A DNA stretch of 49,404 nucleotides from Oligoflexia bacterium (GCA_014376785.1 JACMQW010000010.1:1-49404); one strand, 5' to 3'; numbered from the stretch's first letter, positions 25,733 to 34,822 are shown. Program-made: numbers and translations. Notes: generated from the letters alone by a model not told the origin.

Positions 25733-26972
25733 GGTCCGAAAAAAGGCTGATTTTCCAAAAAGATTAAACGCTCGAAAACTCCCCGCCACCCCCGCGCAGC
25801 GCCGAGCTGACGGAACTTCGGCTGCGGCAACTCCTGAGCTTTTGCCCGCAGAAAAGAAACCCCGAAAGCCAACCTCCGCCAAAAAGAAGGCGCCGAAATC
25901 GGCGCGCTCGTTTGAAAATTCAAGAAAAAATTCATTCCCGGCCGAAGACAACTCCATCGAGGACGATTCCTCGGATGAAACCTTAGACACTGATTCTGAG
26001 GAGGTCGACCCCGACAATGCAGGTCCTGAGCCGATCGATGGGGATAACGGAGACCCCTCTACCGAAATTTCAAGCGAAATTGCGAGTTTGGACGAAAACG
26101 TCGAACGCTCGCTTTCGAAAGTCGGAAGTGCCATCAGCGCCACTGACCCCCTTCGCCGCTACCTTGACGAAGTCCGTCACTATTCCCTCCTCTCTCCGGA
26201 AGAAGAAATTAGTCTCGCAACCAGGCTCCACGAAACCGGCGACATCGACGCTGCGAAAAGGCTCGTCCAAGCAAATCTCCGCCTCGTGGTGAAAATCGCG
26301 TTCGAGTATAAAAGCGTTTACGCGAATGTGATGGACCTCATCCAAGAGGGAAACATCGGCCTGATGAAAGGCGTCTCGAAGTACGACCTCACGAAGGGCG
26401 CGCGCGTCGGCTACTACTCTTCGTGGTGGATCCGCAGTTACATCTTGAAATACCTTTTAGATAATTTTCGATTGGTCCGCGTGGGGACGACGGCCGCCCA
26501 GAAAAAACTTTTTTTCCACCTAATGCGTGAAAAAGACCGACTAGAGGCGCTCGGACTGGGGTCGGCTCCGAAGTTGATTGCAGACCGGCTGCATGTCCGC
26601 GAAAAAGACGTGGTCGAAATGGAAAAGCGCTTGGGAAGTTCGGGCAACGAAGTGTCATTGGACGCACCGGTCGCTCCACACGGGGAAACAAAAAATACTT
26701 ATGTCGATTTTTTAGAAGATACCCGCGAAGCTGTCGACGATCGCCTCGCTCGCGACCAACTCCTCGGCATGATCCGCACCCGTTTGCCTGCGTTTGAAAA
26801 AACGCTCAACGACCGAGAGAAAAAACTTCTCCGTGACCGAATGCTGGCTGAGGAGCCGAAGACGCTTCAAGAAGTCGCCGATCTCTACGGCCTTACCCGC
26901 GAACGCGCACGACAAATCGAGGCCGGAGTGCTGGTGAAGCTTCGCGAGTTTTTAAAGTCGACGATGCGCTAA
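25731..26972 (+). CDS. rpoH: RpoH-type (sigma-32) RNA polymerase sigma factor with long charged N-terminal extension
   Basis: Alternative sigma factor that recruits RNA polymerase to heat-shock-type promoters. The 413-residue product is much longer than typical RpoH (about 285). Residues 1-70 are Lys/Arg/Pro/Ala-rich and 71-112 strongly acidic (EDNSIEDDSSDETLDTDSEE), likely disordered. The sigma core starts near 138 (DPLRRYLDEVRHYSLLSPEE). Region 2: LVQANLRLVVKIAFEYK, LIQEGNIGLMKGVSKYD, GARVGYYSSWWIRSYILKYL. The RpoH box (TTAAQKKLFFHLMREKDRL) separates it from sigma-70/RpoS types. Region 4.2 HTH: TLQEVADLYGLTRERARQIE. If the extension is real it may control stability or core binding. The ATG is in CCATGG, overlapping the opposing M16 start; the Shine-Dalgarno is weak. 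Confidence 0.92.
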   Translation: MVRKKADFPKRLNARKLPATPAQRRADGTSAAATPELLPAEKKPRKPTSAKKKAPKSARSFENSRKNSFPAEDNSIEDDSSDETLDTDSEEVDPDNAGPEPIDGDNGDPSTEISSEIASLDENVERSLSKVGSAISATDPLRRYLDEVRHYSLLSPEEEISLATRLHETGDIDAAKRLVQANLRLVVKIAFEYKSVYANVMDLIQEGNIGLMKGVSKYDLTKGARVGYYSSWWIRSYILKYLLDNFRLVRVGTTAAQKKLFFHLMREKDRLEALGLGSAPKLIADRLHVREKDVVEMEKRLGSSGNEVSLDAPVAPHGETKNTYVDFLEDTREAVDDRLARDQLLGMIRTRLPAFEKTLNDREKKLLRDRMLAEEPKTLQEVADLYGLTRERARQIEAGVLVKLREFLKSTMR

Positions 26973-26979
26973 AATAACT

Positions 26980-28248
26980 TCACTGCTGATCCAGGCCGTA
27001 ATCGTGGATGATGAGTGTTCTAAAGCGTTGTTGAAAACTTCCGCCACTTTTCATCCTCAGACTTTTCGAAATTCCATCGGCTCTAATGAGGAAGGGCTCC
27101 ATTTTCATCTGGCGCTGAACTTCAGGCGGATAGAATCGATTTGCGAAATCTTTCACTGAAAAAACCTCCCACAAATCTTGATAGCTTTGCCGGAACTTTA
27201 GTTTCTTCACCAGTTCATAAGCAACCAATTCACGTGGATTAGTAAATCCATCTGATGTGCTTAATGTTGAGCCCGGTTTTTCGGTTAAGTAGGTATTAGC
27301 GGGGGAAAGATTTCCTAAAAGATAATACAAGTGACCGGCTACGACCGCCTCACCTGGAATCAGCGTTCGTGCGGCAGCGACATTTTGATCGCCGAAATCG
27401 TCAGCCAAATTCTTCCACAAAATCTCGTGTTGGGCGTTTGAAATCTGCATTTGATTCGAAACCAGAAGGTAAATGAACAACGTCGCGTAACGCCGGAAAT
27501 GCGTCGACTGGGAGACGATGTGCGCAGTCCTTCTCGCGGACCACCGGGTAAACATCGTTCCCAAGTAGAGGTTAGGGGCCAAGTTGGTGTTGCAGGCGTC
27601 GTCGTTGTCGCAATAAGGAGAATATTTAGATCCGTCGACGGGCTTGAGAATCCGGTACGGTTCTATTTGATGTCGTGACCGTAAGAATTTGACGAGGTGA
27701 CGGCCTTCGGCGAGATCGTGAGGCCCTCGGGATCCATCAATTCGATCCTCCCGACTTCCATAGACCCCTTCCCAATTGAGGTAGCTTCCCCATATCGGCA
27801 TCGGGTTTGCGCCATGACAAGAAAGACAAACCGCTGGGTTTTTTTCTGGCCTGACGATGCGACCCTGGCGATCTCGCTTGAGCGGAAACTCTAAACTAAA
27901 CAATTCAAAAGACTGGTTTGCCTGGTTGAATTGCATCATCTCCATTGAGCGATCTGCAAGCGATCGATGCATGCCGGTCATACCCACTACAAAGTCTGCC
28001 CGGTTTGAATAAAGTATGGCTCGGGGTTTTTCGTAGCTCGCAGTCTGCATACTGCTGCTTCGATAAACGAGCGAAAAACGACTGAGCATTCTCGGCGGGA
28101 GCGATAGAAGGGCTTGCTCAAGACTAGATGGATTTTGAATTTCTAGTCGATCCAAAAATTCGGAAACGGGCGACGCTCCAACTTCTGAGGCTAAAAACAA
28201 GCAGAATAGAGTCACGATAGTCTTCAAAATTTCCTGAAAGCGATTCAT
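26980..28248 (-). CDS. Secreted protein with single CxxCH haem-binding motif
   Basis: Unknown function. The 422-residue product has a signal peptide (ILKTIVTLFCLFLASEVGAS). One CxxCH motif is present in NPAVCLSCHGANPMPIWG (Cys about 140 and 143, His about 144), the attachment site for c-type haem, followed by Met and Pro residues that could give the distal ligand. The other Cys pair (YCDNDDACN) may form a disulfide. The rest is not a recognisable cytochrome fold and is helical, rich in Arg/Tyr. Bdellovibrio-like genomes are known to carry many long secreted proteins of this general kind, but I cannot match it to a named family. Convergent with the sigma-factor gene at a 7-nt gap. Confidence 0.75.
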   Translation of the reverse strand: MNRFQEILKTIVTLFCLFLASEVGASPVSEFLDRLEIQNPSSLEQALLSLPPRMLSRFSLVYRSSSMQTASYEKPRAILYSNRADFVVGMTGMHRSLADRSMEMMQFNQANQSFELFSLEFPLKRDRQGRIVRPEKNPAVCLSCHGANPMPIWGSYLNWEGVYGSREDRIDGSRGPHDLAEGRHLVKFLRSRHQIEPYRILKPVDGSKYSPYCDNDDACNTNLAPNLYLGTMFTRWSARRTAHIVSQSTHFRRYATLFIYLLVSNQMQISNAQHEILWKNLADDFGDQNVAAARTLIPGEAVVAGHLYYLLGNLSPANTYLTEKPGSTLSTSDGFTNPRELVAYELVKKLKFRQSYQDLWEVFSVKDFANRFYPPEVQRQMKMEPFLIRADGISKSLRMKSGGSFQQRFRTLIIHDYGLDQQ

Positions 28249-28331
28249 TACTTCCGCAAGTAACGGACCGACTCCCTAAATTCAATCTCACATCGAGAAG
28301 TAAGAATTATCTAGATCAAACTCCAAAACAG

Positions 28332-28358
28332 CTTTTTTGACGTGAAGCGACAAAAAAG
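28332..28358. repeat. Inverted repeat upstream of rpsO
   Basis: CTTTTTTG (28332-28339) and CAAAAAAG (28351-28358) form a perfect 8-nt inverted repeat around an 11-nt centre. It lies between the divergent CxxCH gene and the rpsO leader. It could be an operator or a weak AT stem; function unknown. Confidence 0.35.
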
Positions 28359-28440
28359 AACCGTTTTTCTCCTCCTTACTCAAACGTTCCGCACTTGTAC
28401 CGGCCCGCGCCGCTATGCTAGACCCATCAGGTAAACATAA

Positions 28441-28527
28441 ATGGCATCAACTGTAGCCCTGGAATTCTCCCGGGCGAATTCATCGAGGTTCCGGGGGTTT
28501 CATCAGCTCCTTGATCCCGTAAGGTAA
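28441..28527 (+). CDS. Possible 28-codon upstream ORF in the rpsO leader
   Basis: An ATG at 28441 opens a 28-residue frame (MASTVALEFSRANSS, then RFRGFHQLLDPVR) ending in TAA 9 nt before the rpsO ATG. AGGT lies about 8 nt before its start. The same stretch contains GAATTC-TCCCGGGC-GAATTC (28452-28471), which can fold. The frame may be a translated leader peptide, or may only reflect a structured autoregulatory leader where S15 binds. I cannot distinguish these by eye. Confidence 0.3.
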   Translation: MASTVALEFSRANSSRFRGFHQLLDPVR

Positions 28528-28536
28528 GGCAATAAA

Positions 28537-28815
28537 ATGGCTGGAAAAACGGCAATTAAAGCAAAAAAAGCTGAAATCATTACGAAATTCGCGCAAGGTG
28601 CGAAGGACACTGGTTCACCAGAAGTCCAAGTCGCCCTTCTGACGAGCCGTATTTTAGAGCTAACTTCGCACTTCAAAGCGAACAAAAAAGATCACCACGG
28701 CCGCCGTGGATTGATTGCTCTCGTGAGCCAGCGCCGTAAACTGCTCACCTATCTGAAAGCAAAAGATGCAAGCCGTTACACTGCGCTCATCACGACTCTC
28801 GAACTCCGGAAGTAA
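28537..28815 (+). CDS. rpsO: 30S ribosomal protein S15
   Basis: Primary 16S rRNA-binding protein of the 30S platform and part of bridge B4 to the 50S subunit. The 92 residues match the family (88-90) with a short N-terminal MAGKTA. Landmarks are [36 protein letters not shown] and [18 protein letters not shown], the S15 signature. AAGGTAAGG precedes the ATG by about 7 nt. It is followed by pnp, the conserved bacterial order. In many bacteria S15 represses its own mRNA through a 5' leader; the 100-nt leader here is consistent with that. Confidence 0.98.
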   Translation: MAGKTAIKAKKAEIITKFAQGAKDTGSPEVQVALLTSRILELTSHFKANKKDHHGRRGLIALVSQRRKLLTYLKAKDASRYTALITTLELRK

Positions 28816-28847
28816 TATCTCGGACTCGAATCACTTTCTGAAGAATT

Positions 28848-28930
28848 TTGCGAAGGCTCTGACCTCGACGTTTTTCCGCACAACAGTGCGAAAAGCGGAG
28901 GGGGTCGGGGCCTTCGCCTTTTTGTGTTTT
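28848..28930 (+). promoter_or_regulatory. Long rpsO-pnp intergenic hairpin followed by T-run (terminator/attenuator)
   Basis: GCGAAGGCTCTGACC (28850-28864) pairs with GGTCGGGGCCTTCGC (28903-28917), allowing G-U pairs. Inside is a second stem with CGCAC-AACA-GTGCG (about 28877-28890). TTTTTGTGTTTT follows. This rod resembles the RNase III-processed stem upstream of pnp in enterics, through which PNPase limits its own expression. The T-run suggests partial termination as well. Confidence 0.65.
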
Positions 28931-28973
28931 GACGCAGTTCTTCTTCCCCGCCTACCGAAAGGAAATCTAAAAC

Positions 28974-31211
28974 ATGTCTCTGAATAAACCTGTCTCTGTC
29001 TCTGCCGAAATCGGCGGAAAAAAGATGACGATCGAAGCCGGAAAAATGGCCAAACAAGCCGACGGTTCCGTTCTCGTCTCCTACGGTGATACGCGCGTGC
29101 TCGTCACCGCTTGCTCGTCGAAAAACCCTAAAGAAGGCCTCGACTTTTTCCCCCTTACCGTCGAGTTCTCCGAAAAGTATTACGCTGCCGGAAAGATTCC
29201 AGGATCCTTCCATCGCCGTGAAGCGAAAGCGACCAGCGAGTCGACTCTTTCCGCACGATTGATTGATCGTCCGATCCGTCCCCTCTTCCCCGAAGGCTAC
29301 CGAAACGAAACTCAAGTCATCGCAACCATCCTCTCCGTCGATCTCGATGCGGATGTGGATTGTGCGGCGGCAATGGGAGTTTCTGCGGCCCTCTCCATCT
29401 CCGATATCCCTTTTGCAGGCCCTACGGGTGGCGTGCGAATCGGACGCATCGGTGGAAAGTTCGTTGTAAACCCTTCCTGGACCGCGGTTGAGAACGGCGA
29501 AACGGATCTGGAGATCTTCATCGCGGCAACGAAGAACGCGATCATGATGGTCGAAGGCGGAGCGCGCGAAGCTTCCGAAGAAGACTGCCTCACTGCGATC
29601 ATGATGGGTCATAAAGAGATCCAAAAAGGGATCGCGATGATCGAAGAGCTGAAAGCGAAAGTCGGAAAGGCGAAACGTGTTTTCGTCGCTCCTCCTGCCG
29701 ATGAGAGCATCACGAAAAAAATCGAAACCCTCGCGAAAGCGGGGCTTGAGAAAGCCCTGCGCACGAAGGAAAAACACGCTCGTTACGGCCTCGTAGATGA
29801 CACCCGGAAAGCTGCTCTCGCGGGCATTATTTCGGATGACTTGAAAAAAACGAATCCAGACGGCGCAAGAAAGATGGAGAAAGAAGCAAAAACCGCTTTC
29901 GAACTCCTCCAATATAATTTGATGCGCGAAATGATCTTGGCCGATAAGACTCGTATCGATGGACGGAATCTTACGACCGTTCGTCCGATCGAAGTCGAAA
30001 CCGGACTCCTTCCCCGCACGCACGGAAGTGCGCTCTTCACCCGCGGTGAAACCCAAGTACTCGCGACCCTCACGCTCGGAACTTCGGAAGACGAAGGAAT
30101 CATCGATACGATGTTCCAGCGCGCTTACCGAAAATTTTCGCTCCACTATAACTTCCCTCCGTTCTCGGTAGGCGAAGCCGGTCGTCTCGGGTTCACGAGC
30201 CGACGCGAAATCGGACACGGCGCGCTTGCTGAGCGTTCGATTAAAGCGATGTTCCCGAAGCATGAAGACTTCCCGTACACCGTGCGCCTCGTTTGCGAGA
30301 CGCTCGAGTCGAACGGATCGAGCTCCATGGGGTCAGTCTGTGCTTCTTCGATGGCGATCATGGACGCGGGTATCCCTTATCCGAAGCCAGTCGCCGGGAT
30401 CGCAATGGGTCTGATCAAGGAAAGCGACCGAGTCGCCGTCCTCACCGATATTCTCGGAGATGAAGATCACCTCGGCGATATGGACTTCAAGGTTGCCGGA
30501 ACGAAAGACGGCATCACCGGGATCCAGATGGACATCAAAATCGAAGGCGTGAACGAGTCGATCTTGCGCACGGCCCTGGCCCAAGCGCGTGAAGGACGTC
30601 TCCACATCCTCGGTGAAATGGCGAAAGCGATCACGGAAACGAAAGCGGAAATGTCCGCATTCGCTCCACGCATCACGACGTTGAAAATCCCGGTCGATAA
30701 AATCCGCGAAGTCATCGGCTCCGGCGGAAAGGTCATCAAAGACCTCGTCGCGAAATCCGGCGCAAAAATCGACATCAATGACGACGGCGTGATTCAGATT
30801 GCAACCAGCGACATGGCTGCCCGTGACCGCGCGCTGCAGATGATTAACGACATCATCGCAACCCCGGAAATCGGCAAGATCTACAAAGGTAAAGTGAAGA
30901 AAATCGTCGAGTTTGGAGCCTTCATTGGCATCCTTCCGAACCAAGACGGACTTCTCCACGTCTCCGAGATCGCGCATGAACGCGTGAACCGCGTCGAAGA
31001 CTTCCTGAAAGAAGGCGACGAGATCGAAGTGAAGGTTCTCGAAGTCGACAAAATGGGTAAAGTTCGTCCCTCCCGCAAAGTTCTCCTTCCGCCTCCAGCA
31101 GGCGGAGCTGCCCCGACGGGCGGCGCAGGCGGAACCGGTGGTGGAGACCGAGGACCCCGTCGCGATGATCGCGGTGGTGCCGGCGGCGGAGACCGTGGCC
31201 CACGCAGATAA
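28974..31211 (+). CDS. pnp: Polyribonucleotide nucleotidyltransferase (PNPase)
   Basis: 3'-5' phosphorolytic exoribonuclease of the RNA degradosome; a trimeric ring in the cytosol. The 745 residues match the family. The first RNase PH domain contains VSYGDTRVLVTACSS, FSEKYYAAGKIPGSFHRREA and RLIDRPIRPLFPEGYRNETQ. The second has THGSALFTRGETQVLATLTL, REIGHGALAERSIKAMFP, and the catalytic DILGDEDHLGDMDFKVAGT (Asp pair). The KH domain is at about 565-620 (VIGSGGKVIKDLVAKSG). The S1 domain is at about 630-700 (YKGKVKKIVEFGAFIGI, DGLLHVSEIA). The tail is Gly/Arg-rich with GGDRGPRRDDRGG repeats, likely disordered and RNA- or partner-binding. A strong terminator follows. Confidence 0.98.
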   Translation: MSLNKPVSVSAEIGGKKMTIEAGKMAKQADGSVLVSYGDTRVLVTACSSKNPKEGLDFFPLTVEFSEKYYAAGKIPGSFHRREAKATSESTLSARLIDRPIRPLFPEGYRNETQVIATILSVDLDADVDCAAAMGVSAALSISDIPFAGPTGGVRIGRIGGKFVVNPSWTAVENGETDLEIFIAATKNAIMMVEGGAREASEEDCLTAIMMGHKEIQKGIAMIEELKAKVGKAKRVFVAPPADESITKKIETLAKAGLEKALRTKEKHARYGLVDDTRKAALAGIISDDLKKTNPDGARKMEKEAKTAFELLQYNLMREMILADKTRIDGRNLTTVRPIEVETGLLPRTHGSALFTRGETQVLATLTLGTSEDEGIIDTMFQRAYRKFSLHYNFPPFSVGEAGRLGFTSRREIGHGALAERSIKAMFPKHEDFPYTVRLVCETLESNGSSSMGSVCASSMAIMDAGIPYPKPVAGIAMGLIKESDRVAVLTDILGDEDHLGDMDFKVAGTKDGITGIQMDIKIEGVNESILRTALAQAREGRLHILGEMAKAITETKAEMSAFAPRITTLKIPVDKIREVIGSGGKVIKDLVAKSGAKIDINDDGVIQIATSDMAARDRALQMINDIIATPEIGKIYKGKVKKIVEFGAFIGILPNQDGLLHVSEIAHERVNRVEDFLKEGDEIEVKVLEVDKMGKVRPSRKVLLPPPAGGAAPTGGAGGTGGGDRGPRRDDRGGAGGGDRGPRR

Positions 31212-31265
31212 GCTTGCTTCTCATCTGAGACAGATAAGCCGGTAGCGGCAAAGTCTTGAAAAAAT

Positions 31266-31310
31266 AAAAAGGACTGGTCCCGAGTCTCTCGGAACCAGTC
31301 TTTTTTATTT
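31266..31310 (+). terminator. Rho-independent terminator of rpsO-pnp
   Basis: GACTGGTCCCGAG (31272-31284), TCT loop, CTCGGAACCAGTC (31288-31300) with one mismatch, then TTTTTTATTTT. The upstream AAAAAG extends the stem, so it may also work for the opposing chemoreceptor transcript. Confidence 0.9.
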
Positions 31311-31401
31311 TGGATTCAACTTAAAATGAGAGCGCTGGGATCACACACGGGTGAAACCTGTAGCGTTACAGGCAGCCATCTCACAAAAATTTGAAAAACT
31401 T

Positions 31402-33192
31402 TTAAACATCTTCAAAACGAGAATCGTCAGAACTTGGAATCGCGCCCGATGTGCCCGTTCCTAACATTTTCGTAGGTTCAGATTTCGGAGTCGAGGCAAC
31501 TTCTTTACGAACAGCACGCGAAATTGGAATCACTGGCGCCTTCGCTCCTTGGCGAGCGAGGGCGGCTTTCACGCGATTAACGGGTGCAGGACTTTTCACA
31601 GCTAGGCGGACGGGTTCCGAACCCTCGCCCTGAACGGCATTCATTAAACGCGAGACCGAACTCCTCAATATCGCGGCCTGTGCAGAGAGCTGTTCCGCGG
31701 AAGTGGCTGTTTGCTGACTCGCGCTCGAATTTTGCTGAGTGACTTGGTCTAACTGGGCCATCGCTTTCGCGACTTCGCGAACTCCGTGGTCTTGTTCCTT
31801 CGAGGCAATCGCGATTTCGTCGACCGTGGTGTTTACTTGGACAACGCTGCCCACGATCGAGTCGAGCACCTCTCCGCATTGCGCGGCGATCCCCGCGCCG
31901 GTTTCGACTTTCGTCCGTCCGTTTGCGACCGCACGTTCCACATTCGTTTTCATATTATTCACGATCGCTTCGACTTGGGAAATGCTCGCGTCCAGCATTC
32001 CCGAAATCTCACGAGACGCGTTCCCACTCATCTGGGCAAGGTTACCGACTTCTTCGGCCACGACTGCAAAACCTTTTCCGTGTTCCCCTGCGCGTGCAGC
32101 TTCGACGGAGGCATTAAAGGAGAGTAGTTTCGTTTGGAAAACGATGTCGTTGATGACTTTCGTTTTATTGCCGATCTCTGCGATGACTTTGATGATGTTT
32201 GAAATCTCGAGATTGCTCTTTTCGATTTCCAAAGCCATCTCGCCATTACTGGTGTTGATTTCTTGGATCGCGGTGATCATTTGTCCAACGATTTTCTTAC
32301 CGCGCGTCGCGGCCGTCTGGCTGTCGCTCGAAAGCTCGCTCGACTTCGAGCAATTCTCGGTATTTTTCGTGACCATGGCACTCATCTCTTCAATGGATGC
32401 GGCGGTTTCTTGGAGAGCGGCGGCCTGTTCGGTTACTGCGGCCGAAAGTTCTTCACTCGAAGAAGCAATCGCGCTCGAAGCAGCGGCCACTTCAGTTGCG
32501 CCGCCACTTAAACTCATCGCGATTTCGTGAAGTGTTTTCGAAAGGGAGCGAGAGAAGAAATAGCCGAGGGACATCATGGTGGCGAGACTGATGAGCACCA
32601 AAGCAATGGCTAAAAGGTTACTTTTTGCGGCGATAGCTTGTGCTGCGCTAACGGAACCTTTAGCGGAAGCATCATCGAAAGCCAGCAGCTCCGCAGAACT
32701 TTTACGGAAGCCATTTGCTCCTTCGCGAATATCGATGAGGAGAATTTGGGAAAGTTTTGCTGAGTCTTTCGCTCGGAACGCCGCGATTCCATGATCAAAG
32801 GACTTGTTAAGCGACGTCCAGCTTGCCTCTACCCTTTTAAAGATTTCTTCCGCTCCGGGTGAAAACGGAACGGAAAGGTAGAGCTTCGTTGCATCGAGAT
32901 AATCTTTTCTTGATGCCTCCAATGTTTTCATGGATTCTTCGACCATCTCGTCCGTCACGCCACTCACGGCAAGCATCAGGACCGCCGCCTGAATTTTCCG
33001 GAAAGAAAGCTGCATTCGACCGACACATTGAATGTTCGGAAGGTCATTGTTGGCTACTTGATCGTATTTAGCGGAAACGGAGCGCAGTGATAAGACGCTC
33101 ACCGTTCCGATTCCCACCGTAAACAGAGTGAGAGATCCACAAAGCAGCAGCAACTTCCCTTTGATTCCGAAACGTTTCAGCATGATTTTCAT
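31402..33192 (-). CDS. Methyl-accepting chemotaxis protein
   Basis: Transmembrane chemoreceptor that controls CheA. The 596 residues have TM1 at about 12-33 ([20 protein letters not shown]), a helical periplasmic four-helix-bundle-like sensor domain (35-190) and TM2 at about 192-213 ([20 protein letters not shown]). A HAMP-like linker is short or not obvious. A long cytoplasmic coiled coil then carries the conserved hairpin tip: [20 protein letters not shown], then [18 protein letters not shown] (about 350-390), where the usual I-x-x-I-A-x-Q-T-N-L-L-A-L-N-A is recognisable with substitutions. Glu/Gln-rich helices offer methylation sites. The tail is basic/Pro-rich and lacks a CheR-binding NWETF pentapeptide. 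The ligand is unknown. A start at residue 4 (33183) is also possible. Confidence 0.95.
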   Translation of the reverse strand: MKIMLKRFGIKGKLLLLCGSLTLFTVGIGTVSVLSLRSVSAKYDQVANNDLPNIQCVGRMQLSFRKIQAAVLMLAVSGVTDEMVEESMKTLEASRKDYLDATKLYLSVPFSPGAEEIFKRVEASWTSLNKSFDHGIAAFRAKDSAKLSQILLIDIREGANGFRKSSAELLAFDDASAKGSVSAAQAIAAKSNLLAIALVLISLATMMSLGYFFSRSLSKTLHEIAMSLSGGATEVAAASSAIASSSEELSAAVTEQAAALQETAASIEEMSAMVTKNTENCSKSSELSSDSQTAATRGKKIVGQMITAIQEINTSNGEMALEIEKSNLEISNIIKVIAEIGNKTKVINDIVFQTKLLSFNASVEAARAGEHGKGFAVVAEEVGNLAQMSGNASREISGMLDASISQVEAIVNNMKTNVERAVANGRTKVETGAGIAAQCGEVLDSIVGSVVQVNTTVDEIAIASKEQDHGVREVAKAMAQLDQVTQQNSSASQQTATSAEQLSAQAAILRSSVSRLMNAVQGEGSEPVRLAVKSPAPVNRVKAALARQGAKAPVIPISRAVRKEVASTPKSEPTKMLGTGTSGAIPSSDDSRFEDV

Positions 33193-33604
33193 TTCTTCCG
33201 ACGGAGGTCGAAAATTCCTTAAATACCTTTCGTCGAGGCCCTGCCTAAACTTGAGCTAGAGACGTCATCCCCCGAGTTATCCGGAAATCTTCACAATTTT
33301 ACTTTGAGGGGCTGAGACACTTTCTTGCGGGATGAGACGTTTTCTGGACGCTCGAGAGGGTGCATTTGGACCCCAGAGCGCGAAACGCACCGACCATCTC
33401 ATCGTCCAAACCGGCAAACTCTGCGATAAGATTGGACATTATTCGCTCTCGGCCGTCCCAGACCAGAAAGACAGTTCTTTGACGTTGGCAGACCCTTTGC
33501 TATAGCCTAAATGATTCTTAATCAGCGGCTCAGGAACGGATTTCGGACCGCAGTCCCAGCGCAGGGAGAAAGTCCCCGCGCTAAGAAAATTAGAGGAGCG
33601 TTTA
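33193..33604. other. 412-nt divergent intergenic region with possible small ORF
   Basis: Between the leftward chemoreceptor and the rightward outer-membrane protein. A good promoter for the latter lies at 33479-33506. A 57-codon rightward frame (33332-33505, starting MRRFLDAREGAFGPQ, ending TLADPLL) has only a weak ribosome site and overlaps that promoter, so I do not call it a gene. No other structure was recognised. Confidence 0.5.
33479..33506 (+). promoter_or_regulatory. Sigma-70-type promoter upstream of outer-membrane protein gene
   Basis: TTGACG (33479-33484), 16-nt spacer, TATAGC (33501-33506). This is the best consensus match in the window. The expected leader is about 90 nt to the ATG at 33605, which has GAGGAG upstream. 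Confidence 0.6.
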
Positions 33605-34750
33605 ATGGGTTTGTTGAAATCTCGGTTCAGTGGCTTAGCTCTCATCGTTAGCATCCTTACTCTGGGCAGCTCCTTTGCCGCGGATTTCGGAACGTCTAGC
33701 GGCGGTGGGGCAGGCGATTCGAAAGCTTCGGGTCAGACAAACAAAATTCAGATTAAGCGAAACGCTGCGGCACAGCCCCCCACGAAAAAATTAGGGAAAC
33801 GAAAGTCCGCACCGGCAAAGAATTTGAACTCAGAAAACACGGGCAGCTCTTCTCAAGCAAATCCTGATGAAACGCCTACGTCGCTTTCACCTGCAAACTC
33901 TTCCTATAGCAGCGGATCTCCGTCATCCACGTCGACTCTCCCGGGCCTGACCGCGGGAACTTCCACTTCCGTTTCTCCAGAAAATAAAAAAGTCCCTGCG
34001 CTGGAGCGTCTCCGCGTAGGTCTTCTATTCGAATTTTATGGTCCCTCAGTGACCGATCCCTTTTCGGGTTATCAGCCGGACACCACCTCCGGTTACTCAC
34101 AGGGCAATGACGCCCAAGATCTCGATACCACCTTTATTATCGGTTACCGCGCGAGCAGCAATATTACCCTTACGCTGAATCCAATGTTTTCGACGCACGG
34201 ACAAAGCGCCGATGGCACCGCTAAAGCCGGCGGTTTCCGCTTTAATGAAAATTACTCGGGCGCAAGGATTACGTTTGGTAAGTTCCTGAAGGTTGGAAAA
34301 TTCACTTGGAACGGAGACCTTCGCGTGAGTCCAGGGGGCATGGGTCAAGCGACGAAAGAACGCGGTGTTTACTTTCGGAACGGCGAAAACTTCATGTACT
34401 CGCTCACCCCTCGCGTGAACCTCGCAATGTACAATACCTATCGTTATTACAACTGGTCAGCCGCCGCTCTAGCGGCGAAGTCGACCCTCGTGGATCACCG
34501 ATTCACTCTTTCGCCTGCGATCGAATACCAATTTAGCGACTGGGCCATCGGATCTTTCAGTTTCAACATGGACCTTCGCCATCAGCAAATCTCCGGTGAC
34601 CTGCTCCATCAGCCTTCGTACTTCGAACTCGGTGGCCTAATCGACATTTCGAAACGGTTTAACTTAAACCCTTACATCGACATTTATCCCCAGCGGGCAA
34701 ACGTCGAAGCTTGGCAGTTTGGCGCAAACTTAGCGGTGAATATTCTCTAA
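33605..34750 (+). CDS. Outer-membrane beta-barrel protein with Ser/Pro-rich N-terminal region
   Basis: Unnamed outer-membrane protein of 381 residues. The signal peptide (LLKSRFSGLALIVSILTLGS) is cleaved near SFAADF. Residues about 28-130 are low-complexity, rich in Ser, Gly, Thr, Asn and Lys, likely disordered in the periplasm. From about 135 to the end, alternating hydrophobic strands with aromatic girdles are visible (RLRVGLLFEFYGPSV, TTFIIGYRASSNITLTLNPM, SLTPRVNLAMYNTYRYYNW, AIGSFSFNMDLRHQQ). It ends in a terminal strand WQFGANLAVNIL of the kind recognised by BamA, though without terminal Phe. TTAGAGGAGCG precedes the ATG. It is monocistronic, with its own promoter and terminator. Confidence 0.8.
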   Translation: MGLLKSRFSGLALIVSILTLGSSFAADFGTSSGGGAGDSKASGQTNKIQIKRNAAAQPPTKKLGKRKSAPAKNLNSENTGSSSQANPDETPTSLSPANSSYSSGSPSSTSTLPGLTAGTSTSVSPENKKVPALERLRVGLLFEFYGPSVTDPFSGYQPDTTSGYSQGNDAQDLDTTFIIGYRASSNITLTLNPMFSTHGQSADGTAKAGGFRFNENYSGARITFGKFLKVGKFTWNGDLRVSPGGMGQATKERGVYFRNGENFMYSLTPRVNLAMYNTYRYYNWSAAALAAKSTLVDHRFTLSPAIEYQFSDWAIGSFSFNMDLRHQQISGDLLHQPSYFELGGLIDISKRFNLNPYIDIYPQRANVEAWQFGANLAVNIL

Positions 34751-34780
34751 GCTGAACGCCTTCACTGTTTGTGAAAATCT

Positions 34781-34822
34781 AAAAAGCGGGTGGGTCTATC
34801 TAGACTCATCCGCTTTTTTTTT
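34781..34822 (+). terminator. Rho-independent terminator of outer-membrane protein gene
   Basis: AAAAAGCGGGTGGGTCTA pairs with TAGACTCATCCGCTTTTT along 18 positions with two G-U pairs and a minimal loop, followed by further T. It immediately precedes the GYF_2-domain gene. Confidence 0.9.

Noticed and set aside
25733-26143. Minus-strand open frame extending the M16 peptidase by about 137 residues
   Set aside because: It lies entirely antisense to the N-terminus of the RpoH-like gene, is low-complexity Ser/Glu-rich, and family members start near MGAVKK/MGSAL.
33332-33505. 57-codon frame in the chemoreceptor/outer-membrane-protein gap
   Set aside because: Weak ribosome site and overlap with the best promoter in the window; no family resemblance.
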